64,000 nucleotides of DNA from CAIVND01 sp035532075 (GCA_035532075.1 DATKRV010000021.1:1-64000); one strand, 5' to 3'. Shown: positions 1-9,576, counted from the stretch's first letter. The notes: generated by a model from the sequence alone, not told the origin. Made by a program: numbers and translations.

Positions 1-108
1 GACACGATTGATGAAATCGGCCAGGCGGCCGAGGAGGGACTCAACCGTATCGGTACCGATGCCGAACTGTGCTTTGCGTTCCTGCGCCACTGCGGTCTTT
101 TACTATGA
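1..108 (+). CDS. C-terminal end of an unidentified ORF, cut by the window edge
   Basis: Frame 1 is open from the first base to a TGA at 106-108 and gives 35 residues ending FAFLRHCGLLL. The fragment is acidic at first and hydrophobic at its end. It might be the tail of a transposase or another accessory protein, but nothing in it is diagnostic. The following kilobase is gene-poor. It is listed only because the frame is open at the edge. Confidence 0.25.
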   Translation, partial: DTIDEIGQAAEEGLNRIGTDAELCFAFLRHCGLLL

Positions 109-592
109 CCATTTACTCAGTGTATTATACGAAAGTCTTTAATCCGATTGACGCCAAAAGGATTCCTGCTTGTGGTCACGTCGGACTGAGTGTTGGTCGG
201 GATACGAAATATCGACGTATACGTCGAACCTTCGATCTCGCACATCCACCAGCCGCAGAGCGCCTAATGGGGCTGGACAGTCCCGTTTGAGCTGGCTGTC
301 ATTCTGGTTTTGAGAAAGACAAGGGAATTCGTTCGGTACCTCCAAAGGCGTCCGTCTCTCACGATCGCGAGCACGTTGTCCGGCGTCGTGACGTCGATAC
401 TGGAGATCACAAGGCTCCCGAAAGGCGCACTCGTACGGTTCGAAAAGGCCGGGGGTCCTATTGGTAACTCGCTTGCTACGGTTGATAACTGGTTCAGGTG
501 CTCCGACGTCGCTGACGAACTCTTGAGAGTCGCGAGTCCGCGCAATTCCAAAACCAGAACCACAACCGGGTTTAGGATCGAAATCGTGGCAT

Positions 593-628
593 GACCGATG
601 ACCGATTATCGATTATCGATTATCGGTC
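593..628. repeat. Tandem CGATTAT x3 inside an inverted repeat
   Basis: CGATTAT occurs three times in tandem at 603-609, 610-616 and 617-623. The block is bracketed by GACCGAT (593-599 and 600-606) and its complement ATCGGTC (622-628), so it can fold into a hairpin. Function is unknown. Confidence 0.7.
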
Positions 629-654
629 GAGATTCGCGACACTTCGCGCTCTCA

Positions 655-689
655 TGCAAATCATTCATCGCGTTCTCGCGAGATTTGCA
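655..689. repeat. Composite hairpin
   Basis: The outer arms TGCAAATC (655-662) and GATTTGCA (682-689) are perfectly complementary. Inside them CGCG-TTCT-CGCG (669-680) forms a second short stem. No U-tract follows, so this is not a standard intrinsic terminator. It could be a small structured element or an operator. Confidence 0.5.
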
Positions 690-1056
690 CTCGAATAGTA
701 GTTCTCGAGTGATCGCCAACATGGAACGCGCACATCGATCATCGGTCATCTTGCGTGGCTCTTCGTGACAGATCCACAGCTAGGTGGGCCAGCCGCTATC
801 GGCGCTGAAGGTGTTGGGGTCTGCTACAGGTTATGTTGTTGACCTGTCTCTATGAAACCAGTGGCATTTCAGCTGTATCAAGCAGTCTCGCACTGGCAAG
901 CGTTCTCAGGTTGCGGCTGTGCGCATTGAGAAGCCCGCTCACCCTTTGCTCTTGCGGATGAGCGCGCTCGAAGAACTACGGCATGCGGCGCTGTCTTTAT
1001 CTCACCAAAGACCGGATCAACGAGTCGCTAAATTGAGCCAAGAGGGTTCGGCATCG

Positions 1057-2334
1057 CTAAGAGTTGATCGGCGGGGATACTTCCCTCTCTGTAACGTTGA
1101 TCCCGTCAGCGATCACGCGTTCCTCCGGCGGCTTCCAGGTCTTAAACATCGTGCCGTAGAAAATTGCGCTGAGAGCAGTCAATACTGCGGCGAACCAGAT
1201 CGGCGCCTCCTCGGCCACAGAGACAAAGAGCCAAGCAGCGATGCTGGGTGAGGCGACGCCGGTCGCGACCGCGGGCAAGTTTCCAAAGGCGGCTACCCGG
1301 GATCGGTGCCGTTCATCACTGACGCCCATCACAAACGATTGGCGCACGGGCCCACCGATTCCGTTGAGCACGGTCCGGATCAAAAATGCCACTGAAGCGG
1401 CAAAGAGATTCGGCGAGAGCGCGAGCCCAATGAGAGAGACCACCGAAGCGAGTCGCGTCCAAGAGGTCGTCCTCACGGCGCCGATGGCACGCCCGAGAGC
1501 CGGGGCGACAATGGCGCTTAATGCCATGAGCACGTTGCCTATCAAAAAGAGCAGCCCGATGTCGCCAGCACCCATTCCAAATCGGCGATGGAGCCAATAC
1601 GCGAGGAAGGGCCCCAAGACACCAAGTGCAAGCCCGTTGAGGCCACCGGTGACCCAAAGGCGTACGACGAGGGGAAAGGTCCCCTTCGAAGATCGTTTCT
1701 GTGCGGTCTCTGCTCTCTCCAGACGGCGCTCTTTGATGGGAGCTACCGCGATGACGGTACCGATGCTTGCAAGAAAGCTCACCCAAAGCAACGCGTGAAG
1801 GCTGTGGAGGCTCGTCCGCCCTCCGACAGAGAAGACGATCAAGGATCCGATGACGCTGGCGAACAGAGCTACGAACGAGACCGTAGAGAAGACCGCATTG
1901 CGATCCGCGGGCCTTTTAGCGCAGTCAGCAATGAGCGGCTGTTCAGCCGGATAAAAGGCCCCATATCCGCCCGCGCTTCCAGCACCTCCGCCCTTTCCCA
2001 TCGACGAGATCGCCGCCATCGCCGCTAACAGCCAGTAGTTATTGGTGAATACAAATCCCGCGCTTCCAAGGCATCCGAGGATGGCGACGACCAGGAGCAG
2101 CCTTTTCCTTCCCAATCGATCTGCGAGGACTCCGACACCGAGCACCATGATCGCCGATCCGAAGGCCCCCAACGAGAGCAGCAGACCAACTCGCGAGGCG
2201 CTGTCGCCCAACTTCGCGAGTTCGAGCGGTATCGCGACCACCATCAGAGCCTGCGCAAGGCTCCTGAGGGCCCGGGTGACCAGTAGCCAGATGAGATTTG
2301 GCCCCCACCAAGTGGGCAACCGTCCCCTCTTCAT
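1057..2334 (-). CDS. Major facilitator superfamily transporter
   Basis: The predicted product is about 425 residues with a 12-helix pattern and is probably a proton-coupled efflux or uptake permease of the inner membrane. After the first helices comes GVLADRLGRKRLL, the classic MFS loop 2-3 motif. A glycine-rich loop (GKGGGAGSAGGYG) follows, then a charged central loop (IKERRLERAETAQKRSSKG) between the two six-helix halves. The frame stays open a further 187 codons upstream, but that part is low-complexity and not membrane-like. I therefore start at the ATG complementary to 2332-2334, which gives the usual family length. No good Shine-Dalgarno is visible. It stands alone; the substrate cannot be told from sequence. 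Confidence 0.8.
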   Translation of the reverse strand: MKRGRLPTWWGPNLIWLLVTRALRSLAQALMVVAIPLELAKLGDSASRVGLLLSLGAFGSAIMVLGVGVLADRLGRKRLLLVVAILGCLGSAGFVFTNNYWLLAAMAAISSMGKGGGAGSAGGYGAFYPAEQPLIADCAKRPADRNAVFSTVSFVALFASVIGSLIVFSVGGRTSLHSLHALLWVSFLASIGTVIAVAPIKERRLERAETAQKRSSKGTFPLVVRLWVTGGLNGLALGVLGPFLAYWLHRRFGMGAGDIGLLFLIGNVLMALSAIVAPALGRAIGAVRTTSWTRLASVVSLIGLALSPNLFAASVAFLIRTVLNGIGGPVRQSFVMGVSDERHRSRVAAFGNLPAVATGVASPSIAAWLFVSVAEEAPIWFAAVLTALSAIFYGTMFKTWKPPEERVIADGINVTEREVSPPINS

Positions 2335-3410
2335 CGAGATCACGCCGCCCCGAATGCTTTGCATAAAATCATCGACCGCGGGCGTCGAACGGAAGGCGGC
2401 CGAAGAATCACGTCGCGATTGCGCACAAAAAGACCCTACTGTTGCCTCGTGCGAAAGCCAACCCTGCACAGCATCGATGGACGAATGCGACGAAACGACA
2501 AAACGCACCAGAGCGAACTTCCAGCAAGATCCGTCACGATATCTAAGCGTTCCTCGGACTCCATAGAAGAAAACATTGATGGTCCCGAAATGCGAGGACG
2601 ACTTGAGGCAAGGGCGTTTTGAGCCTTGGATGAAGTGCACCGACCCAAAGACGGGGACAAGGGTGCACTGCTGTCGGCCAGAGGGACCGGTCGCGAAGGT
2701 CGCGTGCCCGCTGACGCCTTCGTCACTTCTCCCCACCAATGCCATTCCATTGCAAAATCCTCCGCCTGAGGGCCAGCGCGGCGCGTGCTGCTCGCAGACT
2801 TCGATCTCCGTCCGATGGAGAGACGATGCCAAATATGAGCAGGAGCTTTGCTTTAGCCCTCCCGAGTGGAGAGCGCTCCACGAAATGCTCCGCAATCATG
2901 TCGAGGGCCGCTACGGAACCAGTAAGGACTCTCATGAATCTGGGTTCGAAAAGATTGACCGGCGTCGTACGCGTGGTCAGGGGCCAACCAATTTCCTTTT
3001 GGCCGTTTTCTTTGCCGGGCAGAGCATGCCTATTATCGACAACCTTTGGGCAAACACGGCACAGGGAACGCTCGGCCACGTTGCAGGTTCTGGCAGACCG
3101 AGACGGCTTTCGTCGGGCGACCCGTCAGGCGACTAGAAAGCGGCACAGAACTCAATTTCGGATTCGACACAGGGTTGAGCGCGTCTGAAGATGGGGCGAT
3201 CGCCCCTCAGGAAGCTTTCAAACTCAGCTGATCGCCTCCGATCTTCTCCTGATCCGCGATGCAGTTTTTCCAATCGATGCATACGCAGCTCAGGCGCTGA
3301 TTTGGACGAGAGGATCCGTTACGATCCGCACCGTCCCGTTTCAATAGGGGTCATCGGATTTCAACGGGGGGTTGCCGACGCTCGCAAGTGAGTATCGCCG
3401 TCAACGGAGT
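2335..3410. other. About 1.1 kb without a supportable gene
   Basis: Open frames of 60-190 codons occur on both strands but overlap each other and show no recognisable domain, start signal or consistent codon use. A minus-strand frame around 2723-3079 lies upstream of the MFS gene, where a regulator might sit, but I see no helix-turn-helix. The region may be decayed sequence. Confidence 0.45.
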
Positions 3411-3434
3411 TGCCCCCGGCAGTGCCCCCGGCAG
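3411..3434. repeat. Tandem duplication of the tRNA-Arg 3' end (possible attachment-site scar)
   Basis: TGCCCCCGGCAG occurs twice back to back, at 3411-3422 and 3423-3434. The second copy is the 3' acceptor strand plus the start of the T-arm of the adjacent tRNA; the first lies immediately outside the gene. Perfect duplication of a tRNA 3' end is what tRNA-targeting integrases leave behind, though the copy is short and no integrase is visible. Confidence 0.6.
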
Positions 3435-3494
3435 GATTCGAACCTGCGCTCCCGCCTCCGGAGGGCGGTGCTCTATCCCCTGAGCTACGAGGGC
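3423..3494 (-). tRNA. tRNA-Arg (anticodon CCG)
   Basis: Read on the minus strand, a 72-nt cloverleaf fits. The acceptor GCCCTCG pairs with CGGGGGC (one G-U), with discriminator A. The D arm contains AGCTCAGGGGATAGAGC. The anticodon stem CCGCC/GGCGG encloses loop CTCCGGA, giving anticodon CCG, which reads CGG. The T arm GCAGG-TTCGAAT-CCTGC is canonical. CCA is not encoded. The gene lies divergently next to argS, whose product charges it. Confidence 0.93.
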
Positions 3495-3563
3495 AAATCC
3501 TGACGAACGTATCCGTCTTGTCTTTCGATAGAGATGGTGTCCGACCTGAGTATCTCCGGTTGT

Positions 3564-3591
3564 ATGGTAGTCGCCCACCTACCATCCTTAT
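3564..3591 (+). promoter_or_regulatory. argS promoter -10 with overlapping inverted repeat
   Basis: TACCAT (3580-3585) lies exactly 6 nt before the GTG at 3592, the spacing expected if transcription starts at or next to the start codon. The same bases form the right arm of the inverted repeat ATGGTAG (3564-3570) / CTACCAT (3579-3585), so a repressor bound there could block the promoter. No convincing -35 box is seen. Confidence 0.4.
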
Positions 3592-5208
3592 GTGGCCATG
3601 ACTATCGCCGACGTCCTCGCAACCGAAATCTCCCATGTCCTCGGTGAACTCGGGGCGCCGCTCAACGCGAATGAGATCCACCTTGAGCGCCCGGCGCGCC
3701 TTGAACACGGCGATCTTTCGACAAATGTCGCTCTTGCGCTTGCAAAGCGAGTCGGCACTTCGCCGCGTGAGTTCGCTAGCAGGATCGGTAGTGCGCTTGA
3801 GGCGAGGACGATCGAGCACGTTGATGCGATCGAGATCGCCGGTCCCGGATTTGTGAACTTTCGTCTGCGCAGCTCTTGGCTCCATGCGGTGCTGGTCCAG
3901 GTTGTCACGGAGGGGATTGACAACTATGCACGGCTTGATCTCGGCAGTGGAGAGCGCGTTCAGGTCGAATTCGTCTCGGCAAACCCGACTGGGCCGTTGC
4001 ATGTTGGAAACGGATGGCTCGGCTCGTACGGTGACGCTCTGTCGCGCGTGCTCCGGCGCTGTGGCTGGCAGGTGTCGACTGAGTACTACGTCAATGACAC
4101 GGGGAACCAGATCCGCATGCTCGGCGAGAGTGTGTTGGCGCGTCGCTCAGGATCGGAAATTCCCGAGCAGGGATACCAGGGTGCCTATGTCGCCGATCTT
4201 GGCTTCGCATATAACGGTCCGGACGAAGTCATTGCGGCCGGTCGTTACGCAGCGGAGGAGATTCTCAAATCGATCCGCATGACGCTCGATCGGCTTGGAA
4301 TTGTCTTTGACGAGTGGTACAGCCAGGCTTCGATTGAAGAGAGCGGCAAAGTTGCCGAGACCGTTGCGTTGATGCGTGAACGCAATCTTGTCTACGAGGA
4401 GGGCGACGCGGTATGGCTTCGATCCACCGATCTCGGGGACCCGCGCGATCGGGTTCTCATCAAGGCAAACGGTGATGCAACCTATCTTGCCGGAGACCTT
4501 GCGTACCACCGGGACAAGTTTCTTGTGCGCGGGTTCGATCGCGTCATCGATGTGTTTGGTGCCGATCACCATGGACAAGTCGCAAGCCTCGAAGCCGGTG
4601 TAGAGGCGCTTGGCATCGACCGGACGCGACTTGAGGTCAAGCTTGGTCAGCTCGTCTCGCTGGTGAGCGGTCGGATGTCAAAGCGCTCGGGCAACTACGT
4701 GCGCCTCGACGAATTGATCGACGAAATCGGTCCCGATGCAACGCGTCTGATGTCATTGATGAGTTCGATCGACCAGGCGTCGACGCTCGATCTCGATGCC
4801 GTGACGGCAAGGTCAATGGAGAACCCGGTGTTCTATGTGCAATACGCCTACGCGCGTATCTCTTCGATCGGACGCGTCGTGCATGAGCGGGGCATTGTCC
4901 GCTCTTCGCTTGATACAGCCGATCTCTCCCTCTTGGCGCACACGCGTGAACTCGATCTACTGCGTACTCTCTATACGCTGCCATCTGTGCTGCGCGAGGC
5001 GGCCGTGGAGCGCGCGCCATACAAGGTGACCAACTTTGCCCGCGCGCTCGCTGGGGAGTTCCACGGCTTTTATCATGACTGTCGCGTGCTCGGTGACGGT
5101 GTGAGTGCACCAGAGACTCAGGCGCGTCTCTGGCTTGTCGAGGCGACACGCATTGGACTGTCGATAGCGCTCGGCCTGCTCGGTGTGAGTGCGCCAGAGA
5201 AGATGTGA
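3592..5208 (+). CDS. argS: Arginyl-tRNA synthetase
   Basis: The 538-residue cytoplasmic class I synthetase attaches arginine to tRNA-Arg. An N-terminal Arg-S-type domain (residues about 1-115) is followed by SANPTGPLHVGNG, where HVGN (137-140) is the HIGH-box equivalent. The KMSKS equivalent is MSKRSGN, starting at residue 362. The C-terminal DALR-type helical domain binds the anticodon. Length is normal for the family. Translation can start at GTG 3592 or ATG 3598; the -10-like hexamer 6 nt upstream favours GTG 3592 on a leaderless transcript. lysA follows after 9 nt, so the two are probably co-transcribed. A tRNA-Arg gene lies directly upstream on the other strand. Confidence 0.97.
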   Translation: MAMTIADVLATEISHVLGELGAPLNANEIHLERPARLEHGDLSTNVALALAKRVGTSPREFASRIGSALEARTIEHVDAIEIAGPGFVNFRLRSSWLHAVLVQVVTEGIDNYARLDLGSGERVQVEFVSANPTGPLHVGNGWLGSYGDALSRVLRRCGWQVSTEYYVNDTGNQIRMLGESVLARRSGSEIPEQGYQGAYVADLGFAYNGPDEVIAAGRYAAEEILKSIRMTLDRLGIVFDEWYSQASIEESGKVAETVALMRERNLVYEEGDAVWLRSTDLGDPRDRVLIKANGDATYLAGDLAYHRDKFLVRGFDRVIDVFGADHHGQVASLEAGVEALGIDRTRLEVKLGQLVSLVSGRMSKRSGNYVRLDELIDEIGPDATRLMSLMSSIDQASTLDLDAVTARSMENPVFYVQYAYARISSIGRVVHERGIVRSSLDTADLSLLAHTRELDLLRTLYTLPSVLREAAVERAPYKVTNFARALAGEFHGFYHDCRVLGDGVSAPETQARLWLVEATRIGLSIALGLLGVSAPEKM

Positions 5209-5217
5209 GGTCGCCCG

Positions 5218-6522
5218 ATGACAAGTTGGTCGAATCGCCAGAGCTCCCCGAGTGAGGAGGGAATCGGAGCACACCTCCTTCCAGTCTCCGCGTATTCGCA
5301 AGAGGGCGGGCATCTTGTCGTTGCGGGAGTCCGTGTCGAGGACATTGCCGCGGAGTTCGACACACCATTTTTTCTCTACGACGAGGAGCACCTGCGCGAG
5401 CGCTGTCGAGAGATTGTCGCAGCATTTGGCAGAGGTGCAGCGTTTGCAACCAAATCCTTTCTCACCAAGGCAATGGCTCTTATCGCGTTCGAAGAGGGAA
5501 TGTCTCTCGATGTCTCGACCGGTGGTGAACTCGCTGTGGTGCTCGCAGCCGGGGTTCCGGCAACGCACATTGTCTTTCACGGCAACAACAAGTCTCGCGT
5601 CGAACTTGAAACTGCAGTTTCCGCTGGCGTTGGACGCATCGTCGTGGATTCATTTGACGAGATCGAACGACTCATTGCTATCGATGAGATCGGTGAGATG
5701 CGGATCTCGATCCGGGTCAATCCCGGTGTCGAGGCACACACCCATGAGTACATCATGACGGGACAGGAGGACTCGAAGTTCGGTTTCTCCCTCGGCGCGG
5801 GCGTGGCGGACCACGCAATCGAGAGGTTACGCGCTCATTTTGGCGAGCGCGTCGACGGCGTGCATGCGCACATCGGAAGTCAGATCGTCGAATTTGAAGG
5901 TTTCGCTCTTGAGGTCGAATTGCTCGCGCCCTTTGTCGAACGTCATGAGCTGAGCGAATTTGTGGTCGGCGGCGGTCTCGGAGTTGCCTATTGCAATGAT
6001 GAGGTCGTACCTTCGCTTACGAGCTGGGCAGAAGATATTCGGGCCCACTGTGCGAGAGCTGGCATTGCGAGTGGGGTGGCACTTGGTGTCGAGCCAGGTC
6101 GCGCGATTGTCGCAACTGCCGGCATGACCTGTTATCGCATCGGCACGATCAAGGAGATAGTAGGGGTACGCACCTATGTCGCGGTCGATGGGGGGATGAG
6201 TGACAATCCTCGTCCGGTGCTCTATGGCAGTGGCTATGAGGCCTTTCTCGCGCGTGATATCCACGCGCCGCGCCAAAAGGCGGTGCGCGTCGTTGGGAGG
6301 CACTGCGAATCTGGCGATGTGATCGTGTTTGACGGTCGACTCCCAGTTGACACTGTCGTTGGCGATCTTCTCATCACGCCGGTGACGGGTGCCTATGGCT
6401 TTTCGATGGCCTCGAACTACAATCGGGTGTGCCGCCCGCCGGTGCTGTTCGTCGCCGACGGGGAGGTCAAAGTCGTTGTCCGGCGCGAGACGATTGAGGA
6501 TCTTCTCCGTCTCGAGCCGTAG
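5218..6522 (+). CDS. lysA: Diaminopimelate decarboxylase
   Basis: This PLP enzyme decarboxylates meso-diaminopimelate to L-lysine, the last step of lysine synthesis. The 434-residue protein has the alanine-racemase-like barrel with the PLP lysine in FATKS (Lys79). It also has the conserved HGNNKS and HAHIGSQ segments, and the GGGLGVAY and EPGRAIVA phosphate-binding loops. The C-terminal beta-domain contains the CESGD motif that supplies the active-site Cys across the dimer. The start ATG lies 9 nt after argS, matching the argS-lysA pair of other actinobacteria. Confidence 0.97.
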   Translation: MTSWSNRQSSPSEEGIGAHLLPVSAYSQEGGHLVVAGVRVEDIAAEFDTPFFLYDEEHLRERCREIVAAFGRGAAFATKSFLTKAMALIAFEEGMSLDVSTGGELAVVLAAGVPATHIVFHGNNKSRVELETAVSAGVGRIVVDSFDEIERLIAIDEIGEMRISIRVNPGVEAHTHEYIMTGQEDSKFGFSLGAGVADHAIERLRAHFGERVDGVHAHIGSQIVEFEGFALEVELLAPFVERHELSEFVVGGGLGVAYCNDEVVPSLTSWAEDIRAHCARAGIASGVALGVEPGRAIVATAGMTCYRIGTIKEIVGVRTYVAVDGGMSDNPRPVLYGSGYEAFLARDIHAPRQKAVRVVGRHCESGDVIVFDGRLPVDTVVGDLLITPVTGAYGFSMASNYNRVCRPPVLFVADGEVKVVVRRETIEDLLRLEP

Positions 6523-6663
6523 TCGACCGGCGTCGGCGCAGCACGGTTGAGGAGGACGAGCATGACCCCAAGCGACCTCGGCATGCACTGAGCGGGTCGT
6601 GGGGAGTCGAGACTCTCTGCGTGATTCGGGTCGAACGAGAGGTCCGCGATTCGTCGGTTGGGC

Positions 6664-6686
6664 ACCGAGCCGATCAATGGCTCGGT
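6664..6686 (+). terminator. Hairpin between lysA and hom
   Basis: ACCGAGCC (6664-6671) and GGCTCGGT (6679-6686) form a perfect 8-bp stem with a 7-nt loop. No U-tract follows. It lies between the argS-lysA unit and the hom promoter, so a tail-less terminator is the simplest reading. A smaller palindrome GAGTC-GA-GACTC lies at 6604-6615. Confidence 0.45.
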
Positions 6687-6757
6687 CAGCGGGTATCGGT
6701 CGCGCCCGTGTAACGAAGCAGTGTTCGGTCCGGTCAACAGTCGCCTTGTCGATTGGT

Positions 6758-6763
6758 TAGCGT
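6758..6763 (+). promoter_or_regulatory. hom promoter -10
   Basis: TAGCGT ends exactly 6 nt before the ATG at 6770. TCAACA (4 of 6 matches to the -35 consensus) lies 18 nt upstream of it. The arrangement suggests a leaderless hom mRNA. Confidence 0.4.
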
Positions 6764-6769
6764 GGAGGG

Positions 6770-8107
6770 ATGACGGGAGCCGGTGCAGACATGCAAGAGG
6801 ACCAGCTAAGGACTGTGCGCGTCGGTCTTCTCGGCTGTGGCAATGTCGGTGATGCACTCGTGTCGCTGGTCGACGCCGAGGCCGATGCCATCGCGAAGCG
6901 TTCGGGAGTACATCTTGCGATTACCCGGATCGCGGTGCGCGACCTGCACAAGAAGAGGGCCTCGTCCGGCCTTCGGGATCGTCTGACCAAAGATGCGCTC
7001 GACGTCGTTCAAGATCCCGATATCGACCTCATCGTCGAACTCATCGGTGGCATAGAGCCTGCGCAGTCATTGATAGAGGCGGCACTGCGCGGAGGCAAGT
7101 CTGTCGTGAGTGCGAACAAGGAACTCCTTGCGACACACGGCGCTCACCTGCACGATCTTGCCGCCAAAGCCGGGAGGGACCTTCTCTATGAGGCCTCGGT
7201 TGGAGGGGCCATCCCACTTGTGCGCGCGCTCTCGGTCTCGCTCGCGGGAGAGCGGGTCAACCGCGTGTTGGGCATCGTGAACGGGACGACGAATTTCATC
7301 TTGACGCGAATGGCCGAAACACACGAGGCCTACGAAGCCGCGCTCGCCGAGGCGATCCGTCTCGGCTATGCCGAATCCGACCCAACTGCTGATGTCGAGG
7401 GACATGACGCGGCCGCAAAGACGGCGATCATTGCGAGTATCGCGTTCAATGCTGACGTCTCGGTGGACGACGTCTATCGGCAGGGCATTACCGATATCGA
7501 TCTCGCGGACATTGAATTCGCGCAGCGACGCGGATATGCGATCAAGCTTCTCGCGCTCGCGGAGCGTGAAGGAGACGGAGCGCAAGAGTCGATCGCGGTA
7601 CGCGTCCATCCTGCAATGATCAGTAACGAACATCCGCTCGCATCGGTGCACGGGCCTTTCAATGCAATCTTCGTTGAGGGTGAGCACGCCGGTGAGTTGA
7701 TGCTCTATGGACGTGGAGCTGGAGGACAGCCGAGCGCGAGCGCGGTCCTCGGTGATCTCATCGATGCCGCCCGCGGACTCCAGCGCGCGACAACCTTTCT
7801 GCACCCGGTTCGACGACATGTCCGGTTCCGCTCGATGGCACAGTTGCATTCGACCTACTGCATCACGCTCGAAGTTGTCGACCGTCCGGGCGTGATGGCT
7901 GCGGTCGCCGAGATCTTCGGTCGACATGGTGTTTCCATTCGCTCGATGGAACAGGTCGGCCTGGCCTCTGAGGCCCGAATGATCTTCATCACCCATCTCG
8001 CGCTCGAATCCGATGTCCAGACGACGCTTCAGGACTTGAAGATGCTCGATTCGGTTATCCGTATCGGTGGACTCGTGCGGGTGATTGGAGACGGGGATGA
8101 CGCGTGA
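6770..8107 (+). CDS. hom: Homoserine dehydrogenase
   Basis: The 445-residue enzyme reduces aspartate semialdehyde to homoserine with NAD(P)H, the branch to threonine and methionine. The N-terminal Rossmann fold has GCGNVG (residues 22-27). The catalytic domain follows, with [19 protein letters not shown] and the [10 protein letters not shown] segment around the catalytic Asp/Lys. A C-terminal ACT domain (about 360-435, starting [13 protein letters not shown]) is the usual threonine feedback sensor. No aspartate kinase domain is fused. ATG 6770 is preferred because of the -10 box 6 nt upstream; ATG 6791 is an alternative. The end overlaps thrC by 11 nt. Confidence 0.96.
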   Translation: MTGAGADMQEDQLRTVRVGLLGCGNVGDALVSLVDAEADAIAKRSGVHLAITRIAVRDLHKKRASSGLRDRLTKDALDVVQDPDIDLIVELIGGIEPAQSLIEAALRGGKSVVSANKELLATHGAHLHDLAAKAGRDLLYEASVGGAIPLVRALSVSLAGERVNRVLGIVNGTTNFILTRMAETHEAYEAALAEAIRLGYAESDPTADVEGHDAAAKTAIIASIAFNADVSVDDVYRQGITDIDLADIEFAQRRGYAIKLLALAEREGDGAQESIAVRVHPAMISNEHPLASVHGPFNAIFVEGEHAGELMLYGRGAGGQPSASAVLGDLIDAARGLQRATTFLHPVRRHVRFRSMAQLHSTYCITLEVVDRPGVMAAVAEIFGRHGVSIRSMEQVGLASEARMIFITHLALESDVQTTLQDLKMLDSVIRIGGLVRVIGDGDDA

Positions 8108-9191
8108 CGAGCGTACCGTGAGCGGATTCGTCGGGTCCAGTGACGGCCGAGCGTGGGAGGGAATCATTCGCCGCTACCGGGAGTTTCTTCCGGTGAGTGA
8201 CGTGACCCCGATCATCACCTTGCACGAGGGCAATACGCCGCTGCTGCCCGCGCCAAGACTCAGCGAACGAGTGGGAGCCGAGGTCTTCTTAAAGGTTGAG
8301 GGGGCCAATCCCACCGGATCGTTCAAGGATCGCGGGATGACCGTTGCGATCTCCAAGGCCGCCGAGGCTGGGGCACGCGCCGTGGTCTGCGCGTCGACCG
8401 GCAATACCTCAGCCTCTGCGGCTGCCTACGCGGCGAGGGCGGGCATGAGTTGTGCGGTGGTTATCCCCGAAGGTCATATCGCGCTCGGCAAGCTGGCCCA
8501 GGCACTTGTGCACGGGGCACGTGTCGTCCAGGTCCGGGGCAATTTCGACGCTGCGCTCGACATCGTGCGTGAACTGCCGTCGCGTGCTCCGATCGTCGTC
8601 GTCAATTCGATCAACCCGTACCGTATCGAGGGACAGAAAACCGGCGCGTACGAGGTCATCGACGCTCTCGGTGACGCCCCCGATATGCATTGCATTCCGG
8701 TCGGGAACGCAGGCAACATCATGGCCTACTGGATGGGGTATCGCGACTATTACGCCGCGAATCTTTCGACGAAGCTGCCGATGATGCTGGGATTCCAGGC
8801 TGAGGGTGCGGCACCGATCGTGCTCGGACATCCGGTCGAGTCTCCTGAGACGATCGCGACTGCGATCCGGATCGGCAATCCCGCCTCTTGGGGCGGAGCG
8901 GTCGAGGCTGCGCGCGATTCGGGTGGACAGATCCGCGCGGTGAGCGACGAGGAGATCCTCGATGCGTATCGAATTCTCGCGGTCGAGGAGTCGGTCTTTT
9001 GCGAGGCCGCCTCCGCGGCAAGCGTCGCCGGCCTAATTAAGTTCGGCGTGCCAAAGGACTCGCGTGTCGTCTGCATCCTGACCGGACACGGACTCAAAGA
9101 TCCTGACCTCGCGATCAGCCAGGCGGTCGTTCCTGTTACTGTCGAAGCCACGCTCGATGCGGTACTTGCAACCCTTGATCTGGTGAAATAG
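8097..9191 (+). CDS. thrC: Threonine synthase
   Basis: This PLP enzyme turns O-phosphohomoserine into threonine and phosphate. The fold type II signature [11 protein letters not shown] carries the PLP lysine (about Lys77), and GNAGNI and GHGLKD are the phosphate-binding loops. The start is ATG 8097 inside the hom 3' end, with GGAG at 8087-8090; the frame can be read from TTG 8085 but that is less likely. About 364 residues is the normal compact actinobacterial length. The homoserine kinase gene thrB, which follows thrC in mycobacteria, is not present here. Confidence 0.96.
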   Translation: MTRDERTVSGFVGSSDGRAWEGIIRRYREFLPVSDVTPIITLHEGNTPLLPAPRLSERVGAEVFLKVEGANPTGSFKDRGMTVAISKAAEAGARAVVCASTGNTSASAAAYAARAGMSCAVVIPEGHIALGKLAQALVHGARVVQVRGNFDAALDIVRELPSRAPIVVVNSINPYRIEGQKTGAYEVIDALGDAPDMHCIPVGNAGNIMAYWMGYRDYYAANLSTKLPMMLGFQAEGAAPIVLGHPVESPETIATAIRIGNPASWGGAVEAARDSGGQIRAVSDEEILDAYRILAVEESVFCEAASAASVAGLIKFGVPKDSRVVCILTGHGLKDPDLAISQAVVPVTVEATLDAVLATLDLVK

Positions 9192-9576
9192 CTGCGTCAA
9201 TCACCAGTTCGAGAGCGCATTTCGCCCTCTTGCGAGCCCGCTGATTGCTCCGCGCGCGAATCGGCGTTAGAGTGGGGGTGCAGGCCTTCCTGCCGAGTGT
9301 GGTGTCACCGACGTGACCAACGCTCGTCTGGCGAAGCTTGGGTAACAGATACCCGGGGTCGCACCTCGCAATCTCCCGGTACACCGCTTCCTTTTTGAGT
9401 CCTACTGACAGGCGGCGGTCTGCTTGAGGTATTGCCCGGTATTTCGTCTCTGAAGAGGGCACTTTGACACCGTGCAGGCTCCAGAGGAGTGGCGGGCGGC
9501 CATCTTTGGAGTCGATGCGAACTCAAACATCCGATGTTCACCCTGAACATCAACAACAAGACCAGGAGCACAATCG
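9192..9576 (+). other. Long rho leader, no gene seen
   Basis: These 385 nt fill the place where thrB would be expected. No open frame resembles a GHMP kinase. The region contains a candidate promoter (9245-9273) that would give rho a 5' leader of about 300 nt. Such leaders are used for Rho autoregulation in other bacteria, but I cannot identify a specific structure here. Confidence 0.5.
9245..9273 (+). promoter_or_regulatory. Candidate rho promoter
   Basis: TTGCTC (9245-9250), a 17-nt spacer, then TAGAGT (9268-9273). Spacing is ideal and both boxes match the consensus at four positions. Confidence 0.4.

Larger units (their letters stand above)
109..1056. other. Gene-poor stretch with small repeats and palindromes
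   Basis: No convincing gene is seen on either strand; the short open frames have no recognisable domain or start signal. The stretch holds the CGATTAT triplicate with flanking inverted repeats (593-628) and a composite hairpin (655-689). A further ATCGGTC motif occurs near 740. It looks like decayed or mobile-element-derived DNA, but no intact element ends were found. Confidence 0.5.

Noticed and set aside
2335..2895. N-terminal extension of the MFS frame by 187 codons
   Set aside because: Low-complexity, Ser/Gly/Cys-rich and without membrane segments; the family begins at the ATG complementary to 2332-2334.
2723..3079. 118-codon minus-strand frame upstream of the MFS gene as a possible regulator
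   Set aside because: No helix-turn-helix or other domain recognised, and it overlaps a long plus-strand frame of equal quality.
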